From Lucinisca nassula (Eukaryota > Mollusca > Bivalvia > Lucinida > Lucinidae), in assembly GCA_963580285.1 (NCBI GenBank), contig OY757010.1, forward strand, positions 211,452,138 to 211,516,137: 64,000 nucleotides of DNA, given 5' to 3'. A program made the translations under genes and the position numbers. Shown here piece by piece: positions 41,035 to 52,211 of the stretch; position 1 is the stretch's first letter, and every line of letters starts with the position of its first letter. The notes under the pieces were generated by a model. That model was not told the origin of the DNA, made no database searches, and saw only the letters and a program-made list of their open reading frames with translations.

Positions 41035-43257
41035 TCAGCTGAAGTGCACGACCCGCCGGATGCTTTTAGCTTTATGAGTGTTACCATATATGGGTATGGC
41101 GGCCATTTTGGTCATGTGACCTGGACCTAAAACGGTTCCCCAAATAAATGCGCCTTATCGTAAGGAACAAAAATATATCTTATACTTTAGTACTGTATTC
41201 TGAATCGTTTGCAGGATAAAATGCATTCTCACTTTTCCAATTCAAAAGCATATGTGTCATAGTTTGACCTAGGCACAAAGAAGGTCAAGGTCAACCCAGG
41301 GTCACCATTTTAGCAATTTATGATGGGCGTACGTCCCAGATGCTATTTATCAAGTTTCGTGGAAATCTGCCAAGTGGTTCTGGAGAAGTCTATTTTTGAT
41401 GGGTTTTTACCATATATGGCTTGGCAGCCATTTTGGTCATGTGACCTGGACCTCATGAGCAAATTTTGGTTTCCCCCATCCCATAGAGGCTCCATATGAA
41501 ATTTGACTTCAATCGGCCCAACGGTTTCTGAGGAGAAGCAGTTCGAAAATTTTCACATTTTTGCCTCGGCGAGGCTATACTAAATGGAATGTAATATTTC
41601 GCAAGTTCATTGGTTAGATCTCATTGATATCTATCAGTATGCCAAAAATTGTTTAAATATTCCAACAAAAGCATATGTGTCAAAGTTTGACCTGGGCACA
41701 AAGAAGGTCAAGGTCAACCCAGGGTCACTATTTTAGCAATTTATGATGGGCCTACGTCCCAGATGCTATTTATCAAGTTTCGTGGAAATCTGCTCAATGG
41801 TTCTGTAGAAGACTATTTTTGAAGGGTTTTTACCATATATGGCTTGGCGGCCATTTTGGTCATGTGACCTGAACCCCATGAGCAAATTTTGGCTTCCCTC
41901 ATCCCATAGAGGCTCCATATGAAATTTGACTTCAATTAGCCCAACGGTTTCTGAGGAGAAGCAGTTCGAAAATTTTCACATTTTTCGCCTCGGCGAAGCT
42001 ATTTAAGAAATGAAATTTATTTTTCTGCAGTTCATGGAAGTATGAACGCAGTGGTTCGCGTGCAAAGTAAATGAACCCCGAAGGGGTTCATGTAAACTTT
42101 GCTAGCGACCAACTGCCGTTCATACTTTCATGAAAAGCAGAAAAATTAAGTTTATTTTTTATATTTACATTATTTGCCCCTCATCACTGGGCGAAGAAAT
42201 GCTTGTAGGGAAAACTTTTAAAGCTGAAAAAACATTTACACGCTGTTTTTCCACAAAAAGTGGAGCAGCGTTGACGTCATCAACGCCCGTAGAGAACAAT
42301 GGTTTAGAATGACGTCACTTAACGTCACTGAAAATCATGTGATTCGATGCGTTCATCGAAGTATGAACGCAATTGTTTTCTATAGGTTTACATTGGACTT
42401 TACACTGGAAATGTAAATATACTAATTGGAATGTAATATTTCGCAAGTTCATTGGTTAGATCTCATTGATATCTATCAGTATGCCAAAAATTGTTTAAAT
42501 ATTCCAAGCCGTAAAGTCACTATCACCAATTTTCACAAACGAATGCGGATGGACAGACAGACAGACCATATATGGCTTGGCGGCCATTTTGGTCATGTGA
42601 CCTGGACCCCATGAGCAAATTTTGGTTTCCCTCATCCCACAGAGGCTCCATATGAAATTTGACTTCAATCGGCCCAACGGTTTCCGTGGAGAAGCAGTTC
42701 GAAAATTTTCACATTTTTCGCCTCGGCGAGGCTATACTAAATGGAATGTAATATTTCGCAAGTTCATTGGTTAGATCTCATTGATATCTATCAGTATGCC
42801 AAAAATTGTTTAAATATTCCAAGCGGTTAAGTCACTATCACCAATTTTCACAAACGGGTTACGGACGGACAGACAGACAGACCATATATGGCTTGGCGGC
42901 CATTTTGGTCATGTGACCTGGACCCCATGAGCAAATTTTGGTTTCCCCCATCCCACAGAGGCTCCATATGAAATTTGACCTCAATCGGCCCAACAGTTTC
43001 CGAGGAGAAGCAGTTCGAAAATTTTCACATTTTTAGCCTCGGCGAGGCTATACTAAATGGAATGTAATATTTTGTAAGTTCATTGGTTAGATCTCATTGA
43101 TATCTATCAGTATGCCAAAAATTGTTTAATATTCCTAGCGGTTAAGTCACTATCACCAGTTTTCACAAACGGGTTACGGACGGACAGACAGACTGACAGA
43201 CTGACACGGTGATTTTAGGGCACTCTTAGAAATCAACCGACTTCAGTCGGTCCCTTT
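41035..43257 (+). mobile_element. 2.2-kb tandem-array element
   Basis: Units contain TTGGCGGCCATTTTGGTCAT GTGACCTGGA, CCCATAGAGGCTCCATATGA, CGGTTTCTGAGGAGAAGCAG, GCCTCGGCGAGGCTATACTA and GATATCTATCAGTATGCC. Unit lengths vary (about 310-430 bp) through deletions. A (GGAC)n/(AGAC)n tract ends the last unit (43178-43205), then the hairpin ACCGACTTCAGTCGGT and CCCTTTTT. The core is homologous to the 29.5-kb array on the opposite strand. Confidence 0.75.
42003..42418. mobile_element. ~415-bp hairpin MITE inside the array
   Basis: Interrupts an array unit between GAGGCTATA and AATGGAATG. Hairpin: TTCATGGAAGTATGAACG, GCAAAGTAAATGAACCCC / GGGGTTCATGTAAACTTTGC, CGTTCATACTTTCATGAA (42030-42134). TATGAACGCA recurs at 42365. 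The 60-codon frame at 42130 is not a gene. Confidence 0.7.
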
Positions 43258-43420
43258 TTCTGTGGGTCGTGCAATATGCGTTAGAAACGCCCCGTAGCGT
43301 TACATGTACAACGTCCTTATCTATGTCGCGTTTACTAATGGCTGAATATTGACCTTTTTGTAAACAATCGTGAATAAAATGCGCTTTAAATGCCATATGA
43401 TAAATAGAATCTTGCATTTG

Positions 43421-43633
43421 TGCTCATGTATTATTGAATTTATTAAACTCGTTGAGGAAAAGGGATAAAATGCTCGGCAAAGCCTCGCATTTTGTCCCTT
43501 TTCCTCAACTGGTTTAATAAATTCAATAATACATGAGCACTCGTTGAGGAAAAGGGATAAAATGCTCGGCAAAGCCTCGCATTTTGTCCCTTTTCCTCAA
43601 CTCGTTTAATAAATTCAATAATACATGAGCACT
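43421..43633. repeat. Large palindrome, right arm duplicated
   Basis: TGCTCATGTATTATTGAATT TATTAAACTCGTTGAGG opens a 119-bp palindrome closing at 43539. Its inner half (CGTTGAGGAAAAGGGATAAA to the right arm) is then repeated at 43541-43633. Centre TGCTCGGCAAAGCCTCGCA. Nearly perfect, hence young. Confidence 0.85.
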
Positions 43634-43640
43634 CATGTAA

Positions 43641-44229
43641 GATCTTCTATATGTATAGCCCATCTTGTTGTTTCCACTGGTCGTAGTGTGAAGGAGAATG
43701 TGCATTACGACGCGTGTATCAGCGAATATGTAACGACCCAGTTTTTACGTATAGGCCCTCTTTTTTCCGTACTGGGCAGGATAGGCAGTTGTCCGTCGTC
43801 GTCGTCGTCGCCTGACGTCGTATGGCGTCAAAACTGCTGACAGTTTCCATAGATTTATAATGGGGAAGATTGAAAAAAGGCATTTACTGCCAAGCCATTG
43901 CAGATACTTTGACAAAACTTATAGAAAGGTTCCTTGAGTAATCTTCTGTCAACAAATGAGCCCACTGCTCATTTTATTGATTTTCTTCGAAACCAAAAAT
44001 GAAAAATAAATAAATTAAAAAAAAAAACATTCGACACAAAATCATCTTTAATATAGCTACCATCAGATAGCGTAACTCGCCTGGTAGTGACCTTGAGGTC
44101 ATAACCATGGGTCGAGATATTGCTGTATAAACGTTTGGATCTTTGTCTATCATCATACCAATTCTGAACCATATCCATCATATGGTTTGGAAATATGAGG
44201 TCATAAAAACTTTTCCATAAAGCCTGTGC
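43641..44229. other. No gene; (GTC)n and a weak array-like unit
   Basis: CCGTCGTCGTCGTCGTCGCC at 43793-43812. Minus frames of 60-94 codons at 43969-44253 are low complexity at the end and show no domain. Confidence 0.35.
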
Positions 44230-44235
44230 CCTTGA

Positions 44236-44440
44236 TCTTGAGGTCACTGGCAAACGAAGGCATCTTGAGTAGAAAACTTGGCAATAATATAGGGATCAAC
44301 CATGGTTTTTCATGCATTAACATTTGCCGGATCCCAAGGAAGCTGTTTGAACATGAGGCCGCAAGACCGAATGTTCAAATATCTTCCGAGGGATCCGGCA
44401 AATGTTAATACAATGAAATAACCATGGATGATCGTTGTTC
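44236..44440. repeat. Palindromic element readable as the same peptide on both strands
   Basis: GGGATCAACCATGG, CATTAACATTTGCCGGATCC and AAGGAAGCTGTTTGAACAT mirror ATGTTCAAATATCTTCCGAG GGATCCGGCAAATGTTAATA... CCATGGATGATC. Because arms exceed 60 bases, both strands encode CINICRIPRK(L/I)FEH in a 60- and a 73-codon frame. This symmetry marks a MITE, not a protein. Confidence 0.8.
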
Positions 44441-44849
44441 TTGCATAACTCACGAATCCGACAGCAAATTTTGACGAAAACGCCCAAAAGCTTCATATAA
44501 ATTCCATATAAACTATTCAAATGCGATAGGCAATACAAAATGGCGGCCAGTTCAGAATGTTGTTTACAATGACGTTGTCATGCAGTGACGTCATCATAGA
44601 ACTTTAAAACGCTACGTTCAGGGCGATAACGTTACAACGTAAAGTAAACAAAGCAAGGCCCGTCTTGTAATATCAAAAGCTCAAAATCTATGTTCAAACA
44701 GCACGCGAATTTCATGATTTGAACATGGTTTTTGCTGTTTGAGCACGGCTTTCGGTCCATTTGACAATGTCTTCAAACAGCCATGCGCATAGGTATTTAT
44801 GCAAGAATACATGATAGCTGCATGCCTGTTTCACATTTTTAACATTAAG
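44441..44849. other. No recognised gene
   Basis: GTTCAAACAGCACGCG... GTTTGAGCACGG and TTCAAACAGCCATGCGC are repeated near-inverted words that may belong to the element at 44236. Confidence 0.35.
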
Positions 44850-45147
44850 TATTTGTAGCTGTGCATGCAATAGCATGATTGTATATATTGCACATTTTCA
44901 TGAATAATTTGTTGATTACGTGCGAGCTTTTTTTATATTGGTGAGCGAGTATTTGCATGTAACTATTATCTTTTCATGCGTCCGTCTCATTTTTCCATCC
45001 ATTTCATGTTAAAATCTATGATTGTTTAATTCTTGTATTTGCTTAAATGTCTCATATAATTGTTATGTATGTAATCACTATATATGTTTTAGGAGGGCCT
45101 CAGGGAAGATTGGATATGCCAACTGAGTAACCCACTATAAATAAAGT
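44850..45147 (+). mobile_element. LINE 3'-UTR fragment, 5'-truncated
   Basis: GGGCCTCAGGGAAGATTGGA, CCAACTGAGTAACCCACTAT, then AATAAAG directly before a (CTTA)n run. An AATAAA-like signal plus short tandem 3' tail is how several invertebrate non-LTR elements end. No coding part is left. Left boundary approximate. Confidence 0.6.
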
Positions 45148-45224
45148 CTACTTACTTACTTACTTACTTACTTATTTACTTACTTACTTACTTACTTACT
45201 ATCTTACTTACTTACTTACTTACT
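45148..45224 (+). repeat. (CTTA)n microsatellite
   Basis: About 19 units with two interruptions (TTTA, ATCT). Likely grew from the LINE tail. Confidence 0.92.
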
Positions 45225-45667
45225 CAAAATAATATGCACTGTTCCATATCATGGTTTAACTGTATGTACAGTTTCAGCATCATCGGGTGAAAAATGTATT
45301 AGTTATCCAGAAATACAATGGTTACAGAATTTTTCAAACGGGCATATCTGTTATTTTTTTGGTGGATCGTAAACTCGAAACAATATGCGCTGCCCCACAT
45401 CATGGTCTAACTATGTATGACGTTTCAGCTTGATCGGATGTAAACTGTAGGAGGAATTATCCGGAAACGAAAAGGTTACAAAAAATCAAAGGGGCATAAC
45501 TCTATTATGATTTGGTGGATCGTAACCTCGAAACAATATGCGCTGCCCCACATCATGGTCTAACTATGTATGAAGTTTCAGCTTAATCGGATGAAACTGT
45601 AGGAGGAGTTATCCGGAGACGAAAAGTTTACAAAAAATTCAATTGGGCATAATTCTATTATTATTTG

Positions 45668-45975
45668 GTTTTTGTTTGTTTGTTTGATTTAAGGTTTAAC
45701 GTCCCCGTCAACACTGTAAAGGTCATTTTGGAGACGTTGCTTCCAATTTTGTGAGACTTCTACCCGACATTGAAATGAAATGACATCTCAAACCCTGCCG
45801 CCCAATGAAACAAATAGGGTTTATAAGCATACACGGTCCGACTCGTACCGCTTTGCCTGGGCAGGCTTAGATCCTCTAAGCGGTTTACCAGTACTCGTGT
45901 GCGGGTCGGTTTCAGCTTTGCGTGGAAGCATCATGCAGCCCATCGATTTCTTCAAGTCCCGATGGGCGGGGGCTA
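45668..45975 (-). mobile_element. SINE-A in the array, 11-bp target duplication
   Basis: ATTATTATTTG at 45657-45667 and 45976-45986; the target is an array monomer. Full length, tail at the left. Confidence 0.9.
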
Positions 45976-46151
45976 ATTATTATTTGCTGAACCGTAACCT
46001 CGAAACAATATGCGCTGCCCCACATCATGGTCTAACTATATATGAAGTTTCAGCTTGATCGGATGTTAACTGTAGAAGGAGTAATCCGGAAACGAAAAGT
46101 TTACAAAAAAAATTCACAGGGGCATAACTCTATTATTATTTGATGTACCGT

Positions 46152-46246
46152 AACCTCGTGGAACTCGTGTAGGGGTCGGTTTCAGCTTTGCTTGGAAGCA
46201 TCATGCAGCCCATCGATTTCTTCAAGTCCCGATGGGCGAGGGCTGA
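46152..46246 (-). mobile_element. SINE-A fragment re-amplified with the array
   Basis: Head part only (GGAACTCGTGTAGGGGTCGG to GATGGGCGAGGGCTG), same right junction as the full insert, left side joined to ACCGTAACCTCG of a monomer. Confidence 0.85.
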
Positions 46247-46431
46247 TTATTATTTGCTGAACCGTAGCCTCGAAACAATATGCGCTGTCCCACATCATGG
46301 TCTAACTATATATGAAGTTTCAGCTTGATCGGATGTAAACTGTAGGAGGAGTAATCCGGAAACGAAAAGTTTACAAAAAACTTCACAGGGGCATAACTCT
46401 ATTATTATTTGATGTACCGTGACCTCGTGGA

Positions 46432-46482
46432 AGCATCATGCAGCCCATCGATTTCTCCAAGCCCCGATGGGCGGGGGCTGAT
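46432..46482 (-). mobile_element. Smaller SINE-A fragment re-amplified with the array
   Basis: GGAAGCATCATGCAGCCCAT CGATTTCTCCAAGCCCCGAT then GGGCGGGGGCTG. Same right junction again; more of the left is lost. Confidence 0.85.
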
Positions 46483-46945
46483 TATTATTTGCTGAACCGT
46501 AACCTCGAAACAATATGCGCTGCCCCACATCATGGTCTAACTATGTACGAATGTATGAAGTTTCAGCTTGATCGGATGTAAACTGTAGGAGGAGTAATCC
46601 GGAAACGAAAAGTTTACAAAAAATCACAGGGGCATAACTCTATTATTATTTGATGGGCCGTAACCTCGAAACAATATGCATTGTCCCATATCATGGTCTA
46701 TCTATGTATGAAGTTTCAGTTTGATCGGATGTAAACTGTAGGTGGATGTATCCGGAAACGAAAAGTTTACCAAAACATTCAAAGGGCCATAACTCTATTA
46801 TCATTTGGTGGACCGTAACCTCGAAACAATATGCGCTGCCCCACATCATAGTCAAACTATGTATGAAGTTTCAGCTTGATCGGATGTAAACTGTAGGTGG
46901 AGTTATCCGGAAACGAAAAGTTTGCAGACGGACGGACAGACTGAC

Positions 46946-47190
46946 GGATGGGACGCCAGGGGGTATAACATAGCAACATTCTTTCGTAGAGACTGATCAT
47001 GAAATCTTTTCCTTCCGCTGAAACAAGAAGGGCAGTTGTCAGTTTCTGGCGAAAGAATGTGCACTTTACTGGTTAACCGCTTACGTATAAGCTTGCCTAG
47101 GAGATGTGTGGATAGGTAAACTGGCCGGCTCAAAAAGGATCTAAAATAGTGTTGACTGGGCCGTTAAACTCCTTAACAAACAAACAAACG
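46946..47190 (+). mobile_element. SINE-C, best copy
   Basis: CTTCCGCTGAAACAAGAAGG GCAGTTGTCAG, TTTACTGGTTAACCGCTTAC, GGATAGGTAAACTGGCCGGC, tail GACTGGGCCGTTAAACTCCT and (CAAA)n. Left end not sharply defined. No clear A/B boxes seen. Confidence 0.7.
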
Positions 47191-47995
47191 TCTCGATTTT
47201 CAAATGGGCGTATAATCAACAAAAACTGTAGCAACAGATATTTTCATGCTTGTTTTGACAGCAGTTATCACATAATTGGAAACAATATCTAACAAATCTG
47301 TTCTTTTGGCCGGAAGGGCAGCACAAAAAAGCTATATGGTAAATATGCATGTATTCTAGGATAGTGTGACGAAGATGTTTAGAAATGACACGCCCCCTCG
47401 AAATGTCAGGCTTTAAATCACATGAAATGACAATCTTTCTAACACATGAAATGTAACGTCTATGGCTATGTCAATCTTTTTAAGGCAACTTCCAGTTAAA
47501 AAAGAAATGAATATTACTTGCTTACAGATGAAATGTCAGTTCCTGAAATGCTAAAGAGGAGCGCCAATTTCTGTTACGAGTCAAGCGTAGCAGAAAGGAT
47601 GCTAAAGCCAATCGGGAAACAAGTTTAGAAAAAAAAATGCAAAACTTATTTACAGAACCTTTTAACTAATTGTTCTTACGGTAATTTATTAAGAACAAAT
47701 ACTTAGCTCTGTTTTCAAATGCCCTTAAAATTTTGTTGTCGAGCACTAAGTCCGAAAAGAAAAATAATCCTTAAATAATCCGGCACAGAATTTAGAATGA
47801 AATTTCTTTAAACTCCCTCACTGAACTGCAGGTAAATCCTTCTCCTTATAGAGATTTCAGATAGGAATCTAGAACCCCGCAAAAAAGAAATTTGCTCATA
47901 TGCTAATTTATTTTCATCATGTTAACAAGCTTCTGTTATACCCTTGTAAATCCGATTTTATGTCGAGAAAATACGGATTTATATTATTTTGATAA
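47191..47995. other. No recognised feature
   Basis: A/T-rich, no domain-bearing frame, no repeat from this window. Confidence 0.4.
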
Positions 47996-48273
47996 CATCA
48001 CGTGAACAAGTCCGTGAAATTAAGACCCCCTAAACCCCACTTTATACAAAGAAAAAAGGGGTTTACGGGGGTAAACATTATTTTTCCTATTTCTGTTCCA
48101 AGACACAGATTGTGGGTACTCGTTAGAACCGCCTCACTGAGGCGGTTCTAACGAGCACCATCAACCTTTGTTTCGAGCATTTATAAGAAATATATCAAGG
48201 ATTTTCATCAGAAAAGTAGCCATTTTTGAGATGTGAAAAATGCACCCTGTCGTATGGGTGAGTTATCGTAATG
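47996..48273 (+). mobile_element. CAT-hairpin MITE, complete
   Basis: CATCACGTGAACAAGTCCGT to GGTGAGTTATCGTAATG, 278 bp. Palindrome GTACTCGTTAGAACCGCCTC / GAGGCGGTTCTAACGAGCAC with centre ACT. Confidence 0.92.
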
Positions 48274-48452
48274 CATTTCAGCTCGCAACCTACATTTGAA
48301 TCATCAGAAAAAAAACATTTTACTGTCAAGAAACGCAGCATTTTGATGGTGTATTTTAATATGTTTTTCCCTTGTCTATAAGCTAATATAAATTTCTTTT
48401 GAAACAAATGGCAAGGATATATTACAAGAAACCGTATCAAACAATATCTTGT

Positions 48453-48725
48453 CATCACGGAAACAAGCCTATATATTTTTGACCCCCTTGAGCCCCACTT
48501 TTATATAGTAAAACTGGGGTTTACAGGGGTATACCTTACTTTTTTTACTTCTGCAATAGATTGTGGGGGATCGATAGAACCGCCTCGATAAGGCGGTTCT
48601 AACGAGTTCCCACAATCTATATTTTGGGCAGAAATAAGAAAAATATTACAATTTTTCATCTTAAAATTTTCGAGTTTTCGGCGGTGAAGTTTACCATGTA
48701 TTTGAATAGGCTCGTTTTCGTAATG
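48453..48725 (+). mobile_element. CAT-hairpin MITE, subfamily with better inverted ends
   Basis: CATCACGGAAACAAGCCTAT and ATAGGCTCGTTTTCGTAATG are inverted. Palindrome GATAGAACCGCCTCGATAAG GCGGTTCTA. The same subfamily is at 59589 and, damaged, at 38035 and 51806. Confidence 0.88.
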
Positions 48726-48810
48726 TGGACAGCTTTGTGACTATTAAAGGAAGCTAATGTGTATTGGTTCTAAATATAGACGAGTCAGGGCACAGCAAAA
48801 TGTTTTTTAA

Positions 48811-49015
48811 CCCTTGTCCTGCTGAATATTCATATATGCCACACCCACTCCCGATTACCAACCAATCAGATTACTTGATGCAAATTATTGCAACAAATTC
48901 ACAATCTGAATGGCAAACAATGTAGATCCTGATCAGATGGCTTCGTCAGAAGCCATCTGATCTGGATCTACATTGTTTCAAAGATAAGGCATATCCGGGA
49001 TTAGCAGGACAAGGG
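48811..49015. mobile_element. TTAA-hairpin MITE (CCCTTGTCCTGCTGA family), complete
   Basis: TTAA 48807-48810 and 49016-49019, 205 bp. Ends CCCTTGTCCTGCTGA / TTAGCAGGACAAGGG pair at 14 of 15. Hairpin GATCAGATGGCTTCGTCAGA AGCCATCTGATC. Reference copy for this family. Confidence 0.93.
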
Positions 49016-49019
49016 TTAA

Positions 49020-50160
49020 GTTGGCAAGTTTGAAACCATCGATTTCCATTACAAAGAAAACATAGACTATCCGTCAAAAGATGTTTTTATTATTGTATGC
49101 AAAATGATCAGAAGCAATCTTAAATTTTCACAAAGGGTTTATGAAAAAAATTGCAAAAACTTTAAATGTCCTCAATCAAAAAGTATCATGCAAATCATTT
49201 TTCTTACTGAACTGCTTGTGCAGAAATTCGTGTGAAGAAGTCAACCATCACTATTTTATGTCAGAAGAGTGTTTGTTAATATAAATATATTTCTATTTCA
49301 CAATGCATTATTTTTATGTCATATGAGGTTAACAATTTTACTTAAAAAAAATCATCTTTGTAATTATACAAACAGATTTGATGTAAGTCATATCTGGGTA
49401 CATTATGATAAAAGAACTTATTTCCAATAAAAACATGCTGTCAAATGCAAATTAAGTAAAATATAAACATTTAAATCAAAATCTTTTAAAACAAGTTTAA
49501 ACAATCTTAAAATATAACATGAAATGACAACATGCCAAGAAATAATGAAAATTATTTTATTTCATTATTACTAGAACAAGCCAAAAAAGAAACCGCAAGA
49601 ACAAAATGTCAATTTAAGCCAGAAAATGAAATTTATATTATTAAGTGATATTTAAACCTTAAAAAATCATCAAATTCATTACAATTTTAAGTTTACTTTA
49701 ACAATAGATGTTCTTAACGCGGTAATAAAAATATAGCACTAGAATTTGTCAGTGTGTGCTTTAAAAGCAGAATTTAAAAGTTTTTAAAAATAAAAAATCT
49801 TTAACTGGTTCAAAAGGCTCACTTGACGCCATAAATTCCTTATGAATATTGATGAGCAATGTAAAAGATGACAAAAGGCTATTTTCAAAAACTTTTAATC
49901 TTTGGAACCGTTTGAAATTTTTCAACGCGGCTTTCAGTCTCATATTCTTTGAAATAAAGCCTTTACTTTCATCGACATTTAAGGGAAAAATCGTTGCATT
50001 TGCTATTTAAGTGTAAAATATTGGAACCAAGAATATAGTGACATAGAAAGGTTAGGGCATTGCAGATTTTGAGGCACAAAAATGTAACCCGGTGATTTGG
50101 AAAAAAGAACTACAACAAAGAAGTAAAAACCATGATGTACAGGTGTTGTTTTTTTTTTCT
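49020..50160. other. 1.1 kb A/T-rich, no repeat, no gene recognised
   Basis: The longest stretch here without a recognisable repeat. It has no frame over 60 codons. It could be single-copy intergenic or intronic DNA. Confidence 0.45.
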
Positions 50161-50164
50161 TCTT

Positions 50165-50290
50165 TCTTTCTTTCTGGGCCAGATTACGGAACCAAAGGCC
50201 TCATTAGTGATCTTCAAATATTTTCAAACCTTCGCAGTGGAATCAATATCCAAAGGACGGACTAAAAGATATAATCCACACTAGAATAAA
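50165..50290 (+). repeat. R38 repeat fragment
   Basis: TCTGGGCCAGATTACGGAAC CAAAGGCCTCATTAGTGATC, TTTTCAAACCTTCGCAGTGG AATCAA, AGATATAATCCACACTA. Confidence 0.7.
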
Positions 50291-50639
50291 AGCCCATTTA
50301 TTAGAGTCAAAGATAGACAACTCCAGGACAATCAGACTTGTTGCTCTTGGTGACAATATGTAACCTCTACTCCAGATGAAAACGCCAAGGTTACCAGACT
50401 GGTATAGATACCGATAGAAACAGAGTAGATCCGGATGAGACCGTCTCGTCAAAATCAACAATATCTTGCCAACTTGTTATTTATTTTGACTACCCTGGTA
50501 TTAACAAGAATGGATGTGCCGAAATTAAAAAAAAAAGAGTGCACTCCAGAACCTCAGGGATGAAAGGGTTAAGATATCAAGCGTAGATTATTTTCGAAGC
50601 AATCAGAATTGTGCCGCTTTGTCAAAAATGTAGCTTTTA

Positions 50640-50947
50640 ATCTAACTGTTGGTTTTCTTTTGCTCCAGCATTTCAGTGGTTTCTTGCTGTCGAGTCCTCG
50701 ACGTTGATTCATCTCTGTGGTTGTTTGATTTTTGTGTTCTCGCAGATGTTGCACTGATGAGTTAGGAGGCCTCCATGCGGACTCAACAAATTATTTGTCT
50801 AAATCGCGACGAAAGTAAGGGCGAGGATTGCGGCCGCGTAAAATCGATTCAAGCCCCAGTGGAATTCGTTTCACTGACCGTTCCAAGGCGGTTCTTCTGT
50901 CGCAGTTTATTTTTGTTATGGTTTGTCTTTGAATGTGAGTATCGCGT

Positions 50948-50978
<31 letters not shown>

Positions 50979-51175
50979 CTTTAATTTTGTTTTAGATAGC
51001 CAATTCGCCATTTTGTGGGAACGTAACTGTCCTTTTGGCTTCCCGCTATTGATGTTTCCTTTAGGGTACATTTATTTCATGTTTGTGTTTTTTCCCTTTG
51101 GTGTCTCTGCCATTATGGGAGCTGTGGGTTAGTTGTATCGATTCCTGATTATTGCCCTTACTTCTGTTTAGTCCT
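50640..51175 (+). repeat. Solo LTR, most complete copy
   Basis: TCTAACTGTTGGTTTTCTTT TGCTCCAGCATTTC, CTTGCTGTCGAGTCCTCGAC, ACTGATGAGTTAGGAGGCCT, AAATCGCGACGAAAGTAAGG, GCGGCCGCGTAAAATCGATT, poly-T at 50950-50978, TTGGCTTCCCGCTATTGATG, ending TATTGCCCTTACTTCTGTTT. This is the same unit that flanks both decayed RT copies at 12-16 kb. Confidence 0.8.
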
Positions 51176-51805
51176 CTCGGTGAGAAAATATAGCACAAAC
51201 GTAAATTCTTAACAGCCAAAAAGGCAAAAATTTGCAAAAAGTAAACGGGTTTTTCTTTTCATGAAAACAATTATTCCAAAGCATTTCTCTGCGATATAAA
51301 TGCTTATGCAAAGGTTAAAGAAATTCCATCAAGAAGTGTATACGGACTTTTGAAGGTCTTTCATAATTGATAACTAACATTTGCACAGCTACTGTACCGT
51401 TTCTCTTTCATCGCCATCCCGTTATACTTCTGGTAGCATTTTAACATTTGATGGGTAATAATCCCCCTCCTCTGTGCCTATCTTATGACTCCAGCAGTTT
51501 TCATTGATCGTAATTTCATTATGTTCATTGCCCTTTTAATTCTTTTTCTTCGTTTTCTTCTATGCGAATGATCTTTTGTAGACGAAAACTGTAAAGAAAC
51601 GTTACTGCAATGACAGATTTAGTATTGCAACGTGATTGCAAAATATAAATATGGCTGCTGTTTTATGGACACGAATAAGCTATTTGGTCGCAATAAACTG
51701 GTTTATGACAACTATTAACCAGGTAAAATAGAGAAAAGGCAGTCCTATAAACCATGAGAAGACGTTTATTTATAGTTAGAGTCGAAATTCTATGACTCGA
51801 ACACC
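51176..51805. other. No recognised feature
   Basis: No repeat or domain-bearing frame seen. Confidence 0.4.
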
Positions 51806-52022
51806 CATGTAACTAATTTGACCTCCTTAAACCCCACTTTCTTATACTAAAACTTGGGTTTACAGGGGTATATTTTTTCTTCTTATTCCTGCTCAAACAT
51901 TTATAGTGTGGGTACTCGTTAGAACCGCAAGAAAATATCAGAATTTATATCTGAGCATTTTCTTTTTTTTTTTTTTTTGGTGCTAAAATTTTCAATATAT
52001 TTGAATAGGCGTGTTTTTAGAA
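51806..52022 (+). mobile_element. CAT-hairpin MITE with half of the hairpin deleted
   Basis: CCCATGTAACTAATTTGACC, AAACTTGGGTTTACAGGGGT, GTGGGTACTCGTTAGAACCG and then directly CAAGAAAATATCAGAATTTA. The right arm is gone. The end ATAGGCGTGTTTTTAGAATTG matches the 48453 subfamily. Confidence 0.8.
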
Positions 52023-52124
52023 TTGGGTAGTTTGAGCCACTGAGGGTTAATCATAATATCAAGTAAGGGTGAATAATGGGAATAGCCTAGGGATATCGTT
52101 TCAATCTTCTATGTTATAAAGGTA

Positions 52125-52160
52125 TGTTGTGTGTACTCATTAGAATCGCCTCGACGACAT
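52125..52160 (+). mobile_element. Half palindrome, AATCGCC variant
   Basis: TATGTTGTGTGTACTCATTA GAATCGCCTCGACGA: left arm only, as in the intact unit at 32914. Confidence 0.7.
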
Positions 52161-52211
52161 ACAGTTTCCAGAAAAAGTAAGAACCTGCGTCTAAATTGAC
52201 GCTTCTAACTA

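Larger units (their letters stand above)
45240..46945 (+). repeat. Tandem array, ~155-160-bp monomers, with SINE-A inside
   Basis: Monomer words: GGTGGATCGTAACCTCGAAA, CAATATGCGCTGCCCCACAT, CATGGTCTAACTATGTATGA, TTTCAGCTTGATCGGATG, GGAAACGAAAAGTTTACA and GGGGCATAACTCTATTATTA. About eight monomers. It ends in GACGGACGGACAGACTGACG at 46926-46945, the ACGG microsatellite also seen beside the other arrays. Confidence 0.88.
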
